Part shown: piece by piece, positions 53,157-64,000 of the stretch
Position numbering within the stretch: the first letter of the stretch is position 1
How the letters are laid out: every line of letters begins with the position of its first letter
Assembly (NCBI RefSeq): GCF_016808335.1
Contig: NC_053149.1
Location: forward strand, 15,737,714 to 15,801,713
Source: Panicum virgatum
Taxonomy: Eukaryota > Streptophyta > Magnoliopsida > Poales > Poaceae
Length of the DNA: 64,000 bases
Direction: 5' to 3'
Notes under the pieces: generated by a model
Told to the model about the DNA's origin: nothing
Seen by the model: the letters and a program-made list of their open reading frames with translations, nothing else
The model's database searches: none
Program-made: the position numbers and the translations under genes

Positions 53157-53675
53157 TCCTCTCATCGGCTCCGGCGCCATGATCCGCGACGAGGGCCTCG
53201 ACGGGGGAGACAAATCAGACTGAATCGAATCTAACGGATCCGACACAGTGGCGCCGCTACCAAAAGCGAACAGCGATCGGGTGGCCGTGGAGCACAGGCG
53301 CGACCTTCTGGTGGTCCCATCTGGCTGTCGCCGCCGAGGACGAATTGCATTTGATGCAATTGGGAACCGCCTCTGCTTGCTGGCCGCCTAGTCCTCCTGC
53401 CCCCTCCCGCCCTCTCCCCCGTCCGGTTCGAAGCCATAGAAAAGAGAGTGTGGGTTTGCCCGGTTTGCGGACACCAAGCGACCGATCGGGTTGAGTTGAG
53501 CCGGGCGGCCGAACTGAGCCGAGCAATTTGACAAGTCAAATACCCTTCCCCGCCTCCTCTCCCCTCCCGTTCCGTTCCCGTCTACCTCCTCTCCTCTCCA
53601 CAGCGCAAAAAACAAGATTACAAGAATCCCCGGCTCGGCTGGTCCAAGAAGCCAAGCCTCTCCTGCTTCGGCGAC
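53157..53675. promoter_or_regulatory. CpG-rich intergenic region, possible divergent promoter
   Basis: GC-rich sequence between a possible minus-strand first exon (left) and the plus-strand ATG at 53676. Many open frames arise from composition (for example 53388-53798, minus). No TATA box stands out. Confidence 0.3.
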
Positions 53676-55703
53676 ATGGACGAGTCCTCCGCCTCCTCTC
53701 TCGTCCGGAAGGCCTACCACCGCTCCGCCATCCCGATGGAGGAGACGATCCCCTACGCTCTGCCACGCCAGTGGTTCGACTTCTGGCAGAGTGGACAACC
53801 TCTCAAGATTGGATTTGATTGGGGAACAGGAAGGGCTTCAGCAACCCCAAGAACCCTTATCCTGAGGTAAGTGAGGCCTTCGCCGCCGGAACAACTATCG
53901 CCGACTGCAAGGATCCCGGAGCCAGGAGGGTGCTACTCGACTTCCTCCGTAAGTCCGCTGTCGTCCTCGACGACGAGGGGGCGCCGACGCACATCTTCGC
54001 CTTTGTTAGGAATCGAGGTGGCCCAAATACCCACTAACCTGAGGATCTACACCTAAGACACACACCAACTCACTTTAGAGTCGGTTAGTCTTTTCAATTT
54101 CTAGCTACTTAGTGTATGGTCCGTTCGACGGCAGAGTCGCTTTCTCGGTTCCGGGTGGCAAAGTCTACCAACAGATGAAGCTGGCTTCCGGGAGACAGAG
54201 CCTTCCTTCGATGAAGCCCAGACCTTATGTGATCCCGGATGGCAGAGCCAACCTACGATAGATCACAACTTATACACTAAATAATTAAAAACTGGGAGAC
54301 TAATACTTACAAAACACTTATTTTATTACAACACAATAGTATTACACAAGACACTCTTTATTGGCTACCTAGAACTCACCCTCTCATACTCTCACCTACC
54401 TATCTACCTTGCTCTCATCTACCATGGTCTTGGCTGGATGGCATGGGGGTCTCTATTTATAGGGTTACAAGGCTATTGGATTATTGACATGTGGCAAAAT
54501 CATAGCTCTTGATCTAAATTCTACACTCTTCCATGAAAATATCTAGTCCTAAAAATATTTTTAATTTATTTTATTTAGATATTCTAGAGAACTTCATGAA
54601 AAATATTTTATCCTTGAATTGTGGAGAAGAGTGTAGAAGTTTGACTTTCTTCATTTAACAGCCTTCTATTAGGTTGATACCCATGGATTCCTCTTCTCCC
54701 CCACGCTGTATGGGGGCATGGACGAGGACGCCGTGAGGCGGGTGTTCGAAGGCTCTTGCGGCAGCTTCTACGCCATCACCGCGGTGCGTCGCTGCCGGCA
54801 CCGCGAGGAGCGCACCCTCGGATTCCTCGAGAGGATTAAATCTCGGGCGGAATGGCTTTTTGGATGGTATGGCGCGGCGCCCGCAGACGTCGAGGCAGCG
54901 GCCGACGGCGGCGACCTGCGGACGAACTTGCCCATTATGCCTGCTCACCTGGCGCACGACCGAGGTGTTTCCTTAGCTAATTCTGCCCTTCTTGTTCAGT
55001 TTCCTAGATCGAACGCAATAGTAACATCATGTTCTGTGGCCGATTGGTGATCAAATGCTTTAATTCTGCTGGTCTACCGTGTCGTTATGTTGTTGATTGG
55101 TGATCAAATGCATGTTCTTGAATGCATGTTCTGCTCGGTGGCTTCTTTGTAAACCTAGCTTTGTTCTTGAATCTTGATTGGTGATCAAATGCATGTTCCT
55201 GATTTGCAAATTACATCATCATTGCTACGTACTTCTTTTCAATTGTTTGATTTGTTTTTTATTCGCAGTGGTTGGATCTCTTCCCAAGGCAGAGTTGATC
55301 GGAGATCTCGTACTCACCTCCTGTTCTGCGCGCTTGCACTGGACTGGAGAGAGATCATCCCAGCAGGGTCATCCCAATCCCAGCCCAGCAGCACACTGTT
55401 TCACACGGGCACGGATGCCTTACCGGATTCTGTGTGGCATGTCATCTAGGAGACCTCGGCGGGAACTTGCGTGCTTCCGCTGTTCATGGTGAGTTTCAGG
55501 CAGACCCGACTGTCCCAAGAGCTCGCTCTCAAAAAAAAAAAGGCCAGGATCCCCCGCTTGAGAATGCAGAAGGCTTTGCAAGAGTGACAGGTTACAAAGA
55601 ACTGGACAAATCGTTAGCTTTTGCGAGTGTTCAGCGGTTACAAATGAACTATCTCCCTGAAATGCAGAAGTTGTATAGTTCAATGTTCAGCTTTTATCCA
55701 TAG
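53676..55703 (+). pseudogene. Unknown plus-strand gene remnant, interrupted by a solo LTR
   Basis: The ATG at 53676 gives MDESSASSLVRKAYHRSAIP and a strong donor (GAG/GTAAGT) at 53866/53867. Further protein-like frames follow: DPGARRVLLDFLRKSAVVLD up to the LTR at 54004, then MDEDAVRRVFEGSCGSFYAI and RTLGFLERIKSRAEWLFGWY after it (54718-54950). A last candidate exon has ARVTGYKELDKSLAFASVQR and ends in a stop at 55701-55703. Frames do not all join, and I do not recognise the family. The gene is probably inactivated. Confidence 0.4.
54004..54660 (-). repeat. Solo LTR of a copia family
   Basis: TGTTAGGAAT at 54004 and TTTAACA at 54660, flanked by GCCTT at 53999-54003 and 54661-54665. Related fragments occur at 243-343 (inverted) and 5390-5748. 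The latter is attached to copia pol on the minus strand, which gives the family and orientation. Confidence 0.85.
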
Positions 55704-55821
55704 CTTTAGCTTGACATTGCCTTCCATTTGTGAACTTGTCAGTGTAGATTTTGGGCAGCGCTGATTAGATGAAGTCCGTTTAGACTTTCAGCAGCTTAGT
55801 TTTGATGAACCAAGTGTTGTA

Positions 55822-56204
55822 TGTTAGAACTATTGGATCGATTAGGATGTAGATCGATAGGTTAGACATACTTTCTATGTGACCTCTGCGACCTCCATGG
55901 CACGTCGTCGTCGAGGTACGCAGGAGCGGTGGCGTAGCATGGCGCAGTCGAAGGTGGCGTGTTGCAGTAGCTGGCGCCGGTGGAACTTCCCGCCGCTTCA
56001 GCACATCCCCCGATCAGCTAGGGTTTCTGTTGATCAGGGCGACGAACTTTGGACCGTGTGACCCTAACCCCCACCTCTTCCTTTTATATGTGTGCTACGC
56101 GACGGGAGCCCACCAGTCTTCCACGGGCTGGGCGCCCCCAATCAGGGCGCGAGTCAAGGCCCGTTTGGTCCGTTGGGCCCAAACGGTAGAGATCAACACT
56201 AACA
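55822..56204 (-). repeat. Copia-C 3' LTR
   Basis: Starts tgttagaactattggatcga and ends cactaaca. Collinear with 60899-61288 with scattered mismatches and a 7-bp length difference. Confidence 0.9.
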
Positions 56205-56289
56205 TTCTCCCCCTTGATCTCATCTCGTCTTTTAACTTATCTCAATCTTTACTTTCTTCATTTTTGATTCTTTATCTACCTACTCTATA

Positions 56290-57260
56290 ACGGATTAGTG
56301 CATATGAGCATGCCTCATCGTCACGGTCAATAGCCGATGGACTTAACAGCTACAATACACCTCTCGGTTCTGAAATAGATACTTTAACTTTGGGCCCTTT
56401 ATCATCCGGAAAACATAGGCTGTACCATAAACCCATGTCGACTATGTATTTTCTGTACACACTGGGCGGCAATCCTTTAGTAAGCGGATCCGCAAACACT
56501 TTCTGTCATTTAAACTCACAATCCATTTCAATCATGATTCCAGACTTTCTCCTTTACAACGTATAACTTTGTGTCAACGTGTTTGGCACCACAGTTGACT
56601 CGTTGTCATAGGAGCAAACTACTTTAATGGTTATTGCTGCTGTCAACCATTATCAACTCCGGGTACAGGTTCTCTTAACCATTTTACCTGTCCCTCGGCC
56701 TCGTATCATGCTATACTATATATTTGCATCACATTGATCATAATTACTTTGTTTTGGAGCTTTTCCACACAAAACCTCCAAATATGAAAGTTAGCGACAA
56801 TTGTGAATTTCGCTACACATTTCACAAGGTCTACTTTTGTACTCACAACCTTTTGATAGTACTTGATCTTTCCAACTTAGCATGAGGCCAGCATTCTCAA
56901 TTTCAATTCCAGTGATCTATCTCTGGATTGTACTTTTGCCAAAGTAACCCGGATACACAAAACTATGTCAGGGTAAGTTCTTTACTTGCGCGCTTATAAA
57001 GCTTCCAACAGCCGAAGCATATGGGACTATTTCTATTTCACATTGGTTCATAGAACACTAAGTTTCCCAAAACTATTACCCATGACGATAGGAACAAGCG
57101 TAGGTTTACAAATTTGCATACTACATTTCTTTAGAACCTTTTATGAGTATGCCTTTTCAGTAACCATAATACCCCTTTCTTTTATCTCGATGAGTCTCAA
57201 TTCGTATAATGAAAAACTCATCACCGAGATCAAAAACTTGAGGACAAGAATTCTTTATCT
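56290..57260 (-). pseudogene. Copia-C pol remnant (RT end and RNase H)
   Basis: Minus-strand frames, broken by stops and shifts, still show ADPLTKGLPPSVYRKY followed by DMGLW (about 56430-56495), which is the copia C-terminus. Further in are VCSYDNEST (a CDN-type block, about 56600), a DIVLCIRVTLAKVQSRDR-like stretch (about 56930) and KAYS-KVLKK (about 57130). The order matches copia pol read leftward. Non-functional. Confidence 0.7.
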
Positions 57261-59880
57261 ATAACAGCATATTATCACCAGCACTAGAAAGTAGGATGAT
57301 ATCTTCATTTAAGATGTGGAAATCATATTTCCCATTCTTTTGCTTTGATTAAAAACTATTGTCCTCCTCAATCTCTTTAAACCCAAACTTTCTTCTCTTT
57401 TTATCTTTTGACACAAGTCTTACTTTATATCTTTTGACACAAGTCTTACTTTATATCTTTCAACATTTCCTCTGGAGTCACATTTCGCTTTGTAGGTCCA
57501 TTATAACCTACTGTGATGGCTCTTTTAGGAATCATTCCTTTTCCCATGGACTTAACACATGAAATTCTTATGACTTCTTCAAATGAGGTGGAATCGACAT
57601 CAATTTGATTTTCTTTACTTTATATAGGGCTGTTGTACCTCCTTTTTGCCAAATGGCAATGGACTAATGAGATCCTGCATAACAAGTTTCTTCTTTACTT
57701 TATTCATTTTCTTTGAGAGCTAACAACATGTGTTGTATACAACATCAGCATGTATGAGAAACTTATTGTTCTTGAATCATCGAAGTGGACACAAATTCCC
57801 ACTTCTCTTCAAGTCTTAGGTCTCCATACCATGCTCCCCCAGATTTTGCCATCTTTTGTAAGGATGGTATATCAATAAATCTCTTTGATTGGGTTCTATC
57901 TGTTAAAGACTTTATATGTGCTCTGTAAGCACCATCTTACTATATTTGAGGGTCGTCCAGCATGAATGCTGGAATTTAGCTATTTCTTTACATGTGAGTA
58001 TCAGTATAGTGACCGTTGTACTCCTCCTGACGATCACATTCATTCTTTAATAGATCATCTCTTGCTTTCAATGCACATTACAGGGGAGTATCTTTCTTAA
58101 CCGTCTCATATTTCTCCCCCTCGAAATGTGGCTTGAACTTTTCTGCCATAATTTCGAAAACTATTCACAACTTTGTGAATGAGGAATCTTTTATTACTTT
58201 ATCCACATGATTACGTCATGCAAAACAAAGTAATTTTTTTAATTCGTATGGGAGTACCTGCTACTCATTATATTTTAAGAACTCAACAGGGTCCTTTATT
58301 TCATATGATATTTTTTTCATTCATTTCACTTTAAGGACTCAACATAGTCCTTTATTTCAGACCTTTTGCAAGTCACGCTCGCATATCACCTATCTTGAGG
58401 TTCATATGTAAATTTTCATTCTTCTTAAAACTCATTGAGTGCTAAATCACTGTGACACAATTGAAGTGCCTGATAAATTCTAGAATAGCAAAGCAACTCC
58501 AAACTTTTCTCCCAGTGTGGGATAGGCCAGCACATGAGTCATCACAACTTTCTCCCACCATGCGGGATTAGCACTATGTCAACTTTACCCCGTCATGCGG
58601 GTATTGTTTCATACTTTTTCCAGACACAAATGTCAGGATTGGCTCATATCAAATTCTGAAATAAATCTGAATATTTCATGACACACATGCTTAATCCGAC
58701 GTTGGTCAAATTAAACATGTATGACTTATCATAATTTTGAATGAACTCAAAATGAATTATACTCGATAGAGAGTACATAAGAGATATTTCTCAAAACAAT
58801 CTCTTATTGCTCTATCTTCTTTTCCTTGGATCAATATCCATAAGTACTTTTCTTTTTTAAGACATTCTTTAAAGAGAATACACTTTTTCTTGTGATGACT
58901 TTCTTTCTTTATGAGTCGCAAGTACTCAGTTCATTTTCTTTTGTCCCTTCAAGAAGGACTACATGCAAATCTTTGTCTGAACATACAATAATTAAAACTT
59001 TAAGTTCTATTCTATATCACCGTTGGGCAGAAATAGAATAAAATATCTTCCTTTTACGTTAATTCCACATCACTGTTGGGTAGAAACGGAAATAATGTGT
59101 GGAAAATTCAATTACTTTAAAACCATATATCTTCTCCTCAAAATTAAATTCTCGCATTGGTTCGAATTTAATTAGAGGGTAATTAACTTTGTCGCAGCAA
59201 AAACTAGAAAATACATATCTCTAGTTTAAGAGTAGTTCTTTATCTATTCTCTGAAAATGGTCACTTTGATGCAACATATACCAGAGACTTTAAATTTTAA
59301 GCTATGACTCATAAAAAATATAATATTGTTATCATCAACGTTGGTCAAAAAATAACAATACTATAATTAACTTTAAATTTTCTCTCCTTTGAGAATTATC
59401 TTTATGATTCCAGTGATGCTCAACTTTGAGACTTCAAATAGCAAAATAATGCCAAAACTCAACTTTGATTTTTAACAGCGGAAGCTTTTCTGAAGATTAA
59501 ACTTTAAATGTAGCTTTTACCCACAGGGAAAAACTCATCTAAGATCTTTTAAACTATTCTTTCAATTAAATCTTCTCGTTGGTTCTGACTTAATTGAAAG
59601 ATAGCAAATGTATAACAACGAAAATCTTTTCCTTTCCTTTATGGCAGCGAAAAACTTTTCTTTCTTTATGGCAGCAAAAAACTTTTTCTTTCTTTATTGC
59701 AGCGGAGAACTTTTCTTTCATTTCAGAAGTAATTAAACTTCTAAACAATTCTTTATACTGATTTACTCTCTAAACAATTTATCCCGTTGGTTCAAAATTG
59801 AGTAGAGACTCAAACTATACAAAATGCAATAAACATTTACTGAAAAGGGCTTCTGAAATAGAAAACTGAGCTCTTTCCTT
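57261..59880. other. AT-rich decayed interior of Copia-C
   Basis: No ORF. Short tandem duplications: a 27-bp unit (core tttgacacaagtcttacttt) twice at about 57405-57460; actcaacakrgtcctttattt at about 58283 and 58338; a ccacatcactgttgggyagaaa unit at about 59022 and 59072; and three units of about 33 bp (ctttatkgcagcgraaaact) at 59637-59715. Confidence 0.55.
59637..59715. repeat. Three-copy tandem repeat, about 33 bp
   Basis: The unit contains ttatggcagcgaaaaacttt. Three diverged copies in a row inside Copia-C. Confidence 0.7.
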
Positions 59881-60700
59881 CACTGTGCACTCGGCCCAGT
59901 TAAGGAAAATGGCCAAGGCCCCACGGTCTTTGCGCAGCCCAGCAACTAGCACACTGCCCGCTCCGCTCACCCTGTTGGTCCCGCCTGGGCCTAAATCCCA
60001 GCAGCCAACCATCGGGCTGCCGAACCGGCCCGGCATCGCGCGGCTCTCCCACCCGCATGGGCTCAAATCAGTGCAGCTAGCCCAGCGGCGATCTCTACCG
60101 TTCGCTTGATCCAACGGTGGACCGCACCGATCAGGGTATAAGGCAACGGAAACCCTAACCCTGGTTTCCCTGCCCCAGCCGGCCCGAGTTGGTGGCGGCG
60201 CCGCCGCCTGCAGTCGCCGACCCGTTGCGAGCTCCTGTCACCGGCAAGCAGCCAGTACCCTCCCGAGCCTTCTTTCTTCCATTCTCCTCTTTCTTTCTGC
60301 TCGAGACGAGCGACGGCGACCCTCACCGGCGGCCGGTGGAGCAGTAGCCGGGCACTACTGCGAGGATCCTCGCCGGTGCGCACATATGGCCATGCCGCGC
60401 GCTACACAATCCGCCACCATGCCAAAACCGGCGGCCCCGAGGCTTCTTTTCTATGTTCTTCCCCCGACCCGAGCCGTGCTCAAGCCATAGCTCGCCTGTG
60501 CCGGCACCCTTGCGGGCCTTCTCGTCGGCGCCGCGGGCGACCAAGTCGCGCGCGGCTCCGTCGAGGAGCTTCGCCGGGGTGCACTCAGGGTGAGCGCGCG
60601 CCCATGGGGCGGCTCACCGAGGTGAGTCACCTTGACTGTTAGGGTTAGAATTCTCCTTTCTTTTTTTTCTTCATCTATTCGAGATCGAATTGTTTCTCTC
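59881..60700. other. GC-rich segment at the 5' side of Copia-C
   Basis: The block sits between the primer site and the AT-rich interior and is far more GC-rich than either. On the plus strand it looks like a plant 5' UTR and first exon (aaccctaaccctgg, then Ala/Arg/Pro-coding sequence). On the minus strand it is open in part (60323-60753) but lacks gag motifs. It may be host sequence captured by the element. Confidence 0.35.
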
Positions 60701-60884
60701 TTGTCTTTATTTCTTCCAGTTCGCATCAAAATGACGCTCTCTATCGAATCCACTAGACCAACTAGGGTTTGGGGTCAGTTTGCTTTCTCGATCCGAGATC
60801 GATTTGGTTTCTTTCTTTCTTTTCCTCTGTCTCTTTCGATTCATGACCGAATCCAATCCATCTCAATCTACACACTAGATCGAG

Positions 60885-60897
60885 GCTCTTGATACCA
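60885..60897 (-). other. Copia-C primer binding site
   Basis: The minus strand reads TGGTATCAAGAGC next to the 5' LTR, a one-base variant of the initiator Met site. Confidence 0.75.
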
Positions 60898-60898
60898 A

Positions 60899-61288
60899 TG
60901 TTAGAACTATTGGATCAATTAGGATGTAGATCGATAGGTTAGACATACTTTCTATGTGACCTCTGCGACCTCCATGGCACGTCGTCGTCGAGGTATGTAG
61001 GAGCGGCGGCGTAGCATGGCGCAGTCGAAGGTGGCATGGTGCAGTAGCTGGCGCCGGTGGAGCTTCCCGCCGCTTGAGCACATCCCCCGATCGGCTAGGG
61101 TTTCTGTTGATGGGGGCAAAGGGCGACGAACTTTGGACCGTGTGCCCCTGACCCCCACTTCTTCCTTTTATATGTGTGATGCGTGACGGGGGCCCACCAG
61201 CCTTCCACGGGCTGGGCGCCCCCGATCAGGGTGTGTGTCAAGGCCCGTTTGGTCCGTTGGGCCCAAACGGTGGAGATCAACACTAACA
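60899..61288 (-). repeat. Copia-C 5' LTR
   Basis: tgttagaactattggatcaa to cactaaca, 390 bp, followed by TTGTA at 61289-61293. Confidence 0.9.
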
Positions 61289-61293
61289 TTGTA

Positions 61294-62314
61294 TCCATCT
61301 TCTTCATGGGCAGAGCTAGCGGTGGGTCTACCTAGACCCCCCACAAACAATGGAGCCCCCCTTGAGCCCCTTCTCCATTTTTGAGGATTAAAAATGAGGA
61401 AGAAGAAAGGAAGGGAGAGGAAGAAGAAACTCAGCCCCCCTTGATATATTCCTAGATCCGCCACTGATCTTCTTCTTTGGTTACCACCTTTTTGGTGAGG
61501 CGGAAATATGGCATGAGCATCATGAAGCTCTTTTTTTCCCCCAAAAGTAATATCATGAATCTAGAGGCTTACAATCTGAGGGCTGTGGTTTGTTGAACGT
61601 GTTTTCAGTTTTTGTAAATTGTTGCAGATTTGTTTACGCAAATGCACAATTGTATTGTTCATGATACTCATGATTATTGTTCTCAAATTCTTTACAGTGT
61701 CTGGTCTACTAAAATACTTGTAGCTTTTGTTCCTACCGATTGCAATTAAGGTTCAGTTTTATCGCTGTGTCGTTGTTCCTTTTGCTCATCTGTTCACAAT
61801 ACATAAACCTTATTGATAAAAAGGTGGTATTTCAGGAGTTGGACAATTTCCAAACATCATTCAGATCTCTATATTTTTTGCACTTGCCCCTAGTTAAATT
61901 GATTGTGATAGTAAGGGCAAAATCTTGAAGTTTGAAAAAAAAACGAGGGAAAAACTACAATTGCTAGGTGCAAGAACACCAATCATAAAGGTATATGTGC
62001 TTCACTCCCTTCAATAAGAGTGCATTCAATTTAATTTGAAATATAACATCTGTATAACTGAGACAAGTTAGGATCATGGCACAAAATATGGCAAGAAGTA
62101 TCTCATTTCCATTTTATGATATCAGTGAAGCATTTGGTCCTTCAATTTCTATGCAAAAATTCAGAGAACCCATTGCATCTGATTACTTAACTGAACATAA
62201 GGCGAAAAGTATGAACCATTACAATACATGAACTCTTGCAGTTCAAAACCCATGACTGTAATCTAACAGTGCACCTGATGTAACTCACAACTAACAAACT
62301 TCATATACACAGGG
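61294..62314. other. Intergenic region and ZIFL 3' flank
   Basis: No gene. 61305-61480 looks like a small repeat fragment with polypyrimidine and polypurine stretches (ccccccttgagcccc, gaggaagaagaaa). The rest is AT-rich and should include the 3' UTR of the transporter on the minus strand. Confidence 0.4.
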
Positions 62315-63880
62315 TTACGAATGACTCATCGCATTTGGCAGGGAGAAAAATGGCTTGAATGTCAAAACTAGACCAATTACGGACACCATGTTTAGCATCA
62401 GGAACAGGATCTGATCACCTGCATTTTGTGTAAATGTAACAAATATATGCACTTAGATTTAGTTTCCTGTAATCATTATAAGATAAGGCAAATGGCAAAG
62501 TTGGAGGAACCATGTATATATCCTTTACCTGGTAAGAACAGCTCGCTGATGTGTTTCTGAGCCCATGAAAACCTGTGAAAAGGCAAGAAAACAAGTTAAC
62601 CGATGTTAATTCATGATTTTATTGTTATGTGGAAAAATAGTTGATTTCTTGACATAAAAGACAAATAGAACCAAAAGAAAATACTTACAGAATCCCTGCT
62701 GCTGCTGGAGCGACAGCTTTGAACATTGACATCAGAGTAACAGAGATGCCATTTGCAACACCTCTCTGTTCTTGTGTCTGCGCATGTTTCATCAGAGAAG
62801 TGAGAGTCTAGCAAAAATGATGAGCAAATGCATTGTCAGATATGAGGTTATTAGACTGAATTGACACGTACCACTGCAGTGTTCTGCAGAATGTTGCACG
62901 CAATAGTAATGGTAGCCTGTTTTGTTCAGATGATACATCAGAATTTATTTGCAACAAAAAAAATTAATCCCTTTTGAAATGACTCAACTTAAAGTTCTAA
63001 AAGAAGATAATTGTGCATTATCCGAGAATTCACTAAATTAATGCTCATTTACATCAGCACAGATGATACCAAAGTTTCCCTATTCTAGTTGCCAATGGCG
63101 ACAAAAGAAACCATAGAAACTTTTCCTCGAGCCATCAAAAGCACTGCTGTCATTGTGTTAGGATGGAATAAAAGATGGTTTATATAAGTTTCAAGAACAA
63201 AGAAACAAGGAAAAGGACCAACATGGTCCGGCAAACATGTTCATAGAAACTGGACTTACAGCAAACATGTTCTTCAAAACCGATGCAATGTTGATAAGTA
63301 TCTTGAGCTCCGGCCCATGTAGGTTGGTCATGAAGGGATATGTTGCAAGGAGAAGTATGGATAAGACCTACTAAACAAGTGTACATTTGAATTTGGTACT
63401 AGAAATCTGTTTCAAAAGAATATTTCTTTCCATTTCAAAAGGAAGAATTTGCACTAAAATGATAAATCCTATTAAACCAGAAACTCATTTAAATTAATTA
63501 CGGGCAATTATAAAGTAAACTGAAGTATCTTGATAAAGCTGGGAATTTGCTTCAATACACCTCTTTTAGAAAAATTTATGCAAGGAGCACCTCTTCAGTC
63601 TCCATAAAAAGAATCAATTGATATTCTACACTACATAACATTCAAATATATATATCTAATAATTTTGATTTGATTCATTTTATCGCATTGATACATATTT
63701 GTTTCCCCATATATTATAAACTATTTTTAAAGATTCAAATTTCTTTTACAAGAGTGTACAAAAGCAAACCACATGAAGATGCATTTGTTGCATACCGCCG
63801 CAGGACGAAATGGCTTGATTGGTCCAAAATACTTGGCAAGGAAAGGATAAATTGCAAGTTGATATACAAGAACACCAAAA
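62315..63880 (-). CDS. ZIFL: ZIFL-type major facilitator transporter, C-terminal six exons
   Basis: Zinc-induced-facilitator-like proteins are 12-helix MFS carriers of vacuolar or plasma membranes. Exons on the minus strand: 63880-63796 (FGVLVYQLAIYPFLAKYFGP), 63367-63260 (LLLATYPFMTNLHGPELKIL), 62916-62872 (ATITIACNILQNTAV), 62777-62689 (TQEQRGVANGISVTLMSMFK), 62572-62529 (FSWAQKHISELFLP) and 62418-62315 (DQILFLMLNMVSVIGLVLTF, ending in TAA at 62315-62317). All join in phase with GT..AG borders and follow the conserved order of the family's second half, including the signature QEQRG-ANG. No defect seen. The N-terminal half lies beyond 64000. Confidence 0.87.
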
Positions 63881-64000
63881 CCTAAAAATAAAATAAATGA
63901 AGTTACTGTCAGCTAAATAATTCAATGAAAATGCTAACAGGAGGTGGTAAATAGGAGTGCTATTTATATAGTAATTTGATTGTGCTTCTCATATTCAGTT
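63881..64000 (-). other. ZIFL intron, continues out of window
   Basis: AT-rich intron sequence upstream of the first visible ZIFL exon on the minus strand. No further exon is seen before the window ends. Confidence 0.6.

Larger units (their letters stand above)
55822..61288 (-). mobile_element. Copia-C, decayed Ty1/copia retrotransposon
   Basis: LTRs 55822-56204 (3') and 60899-61288 (5'), about 385 bp each, flanked by TTGTA at 55817-55821 and 61289-61293. The polypurine tract on the minus strand (aagggggagaa, 56205-56215) and a Met-type primer site (TGGTATCAAGAGC, 60885-60897) fix the minus orientation. Pol survives only as short, stop-ridden remnants near the 3' LTR. No gag is recognisable. 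The element could be non-autonomous with captured sequence near 59880-60700. Confidence 0.88.

Overview
The window is nuclear chromosome sequence from a grass (Poaceae). The basis is spliced genes with GC-rich first exons, nested LTR retrotransposons of plant-specific lineages (Tat-type gypsy with dual RNase H and an antisense gene; Sirevirus-type copia), an RTE LINE and a tRNA-derived SINE. No prokaryotic or organellar block was seen. Splice-site coordinates were read by eye and may be off by a base or two.

Layout. 1-8.6 kb is a mosaic of decayed LTR and copia fragments, one MITE and a short unidentified coding remnant. 8.66-27.27 kb is one minus-strand host gene for a tandem-domain tRNA-His guanylyltransferase (THG1). 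Three of its introns carry insertions with recognisable target-site duplications (TSDs): a SINE (intron 2), an RTE LINE (intron 4) and a 13.5-kb Tat-type gypsy element (intron 13, 9018-22482). The second THG1 domain has lost catalytic aspartates and part of an exon, and the last exon has a premature stop. 27.3-30.9 kb is promoter plus unassigned sequence.

30.9-50.6 kb is a nest. A minus-strand copia element (Copia-A, TSD AAGAC) has a 13.1-kb Sirevirus-type copia (Copia-B, TSD GAAGC, two 1,689-bp LTRs) inside its gag. Copia-B has long gag and pol ORFs and a decayed third gene. Its LTRs, and an internal block ahead of the third gene, carry palindromic CCGGTT/AACCGG arrays. Just inside its 5' LTR, Copia-A has a 15-nt segment perfectly complementary to a site in its own LTR instead of a normal tRNA primer site.

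50.6-55.8 kb holds a relative of Copia-A as a solo LTR (TSD GCGCC), a second solo LTR (TSD GCCTT), and fragments of possible host genes that they interrupt. 55.8-61.3 kb is a decayed copia (Copia-C, TSD TTGTA). 62.3-64.0 kb holds the last six exons of a minus-strand ZIFL-type major facilitator transporter that runs off the window.

Few genes here act together. Most of the sequence is retrotransposons that have inserted into and around two conserved host genes. The most informative signals are the decay of THG1 domain 2, the antisense gene of the gypsy element, the possible self-priming site of Copia-A, and the third gene and palindrome arrays of Copia-B.
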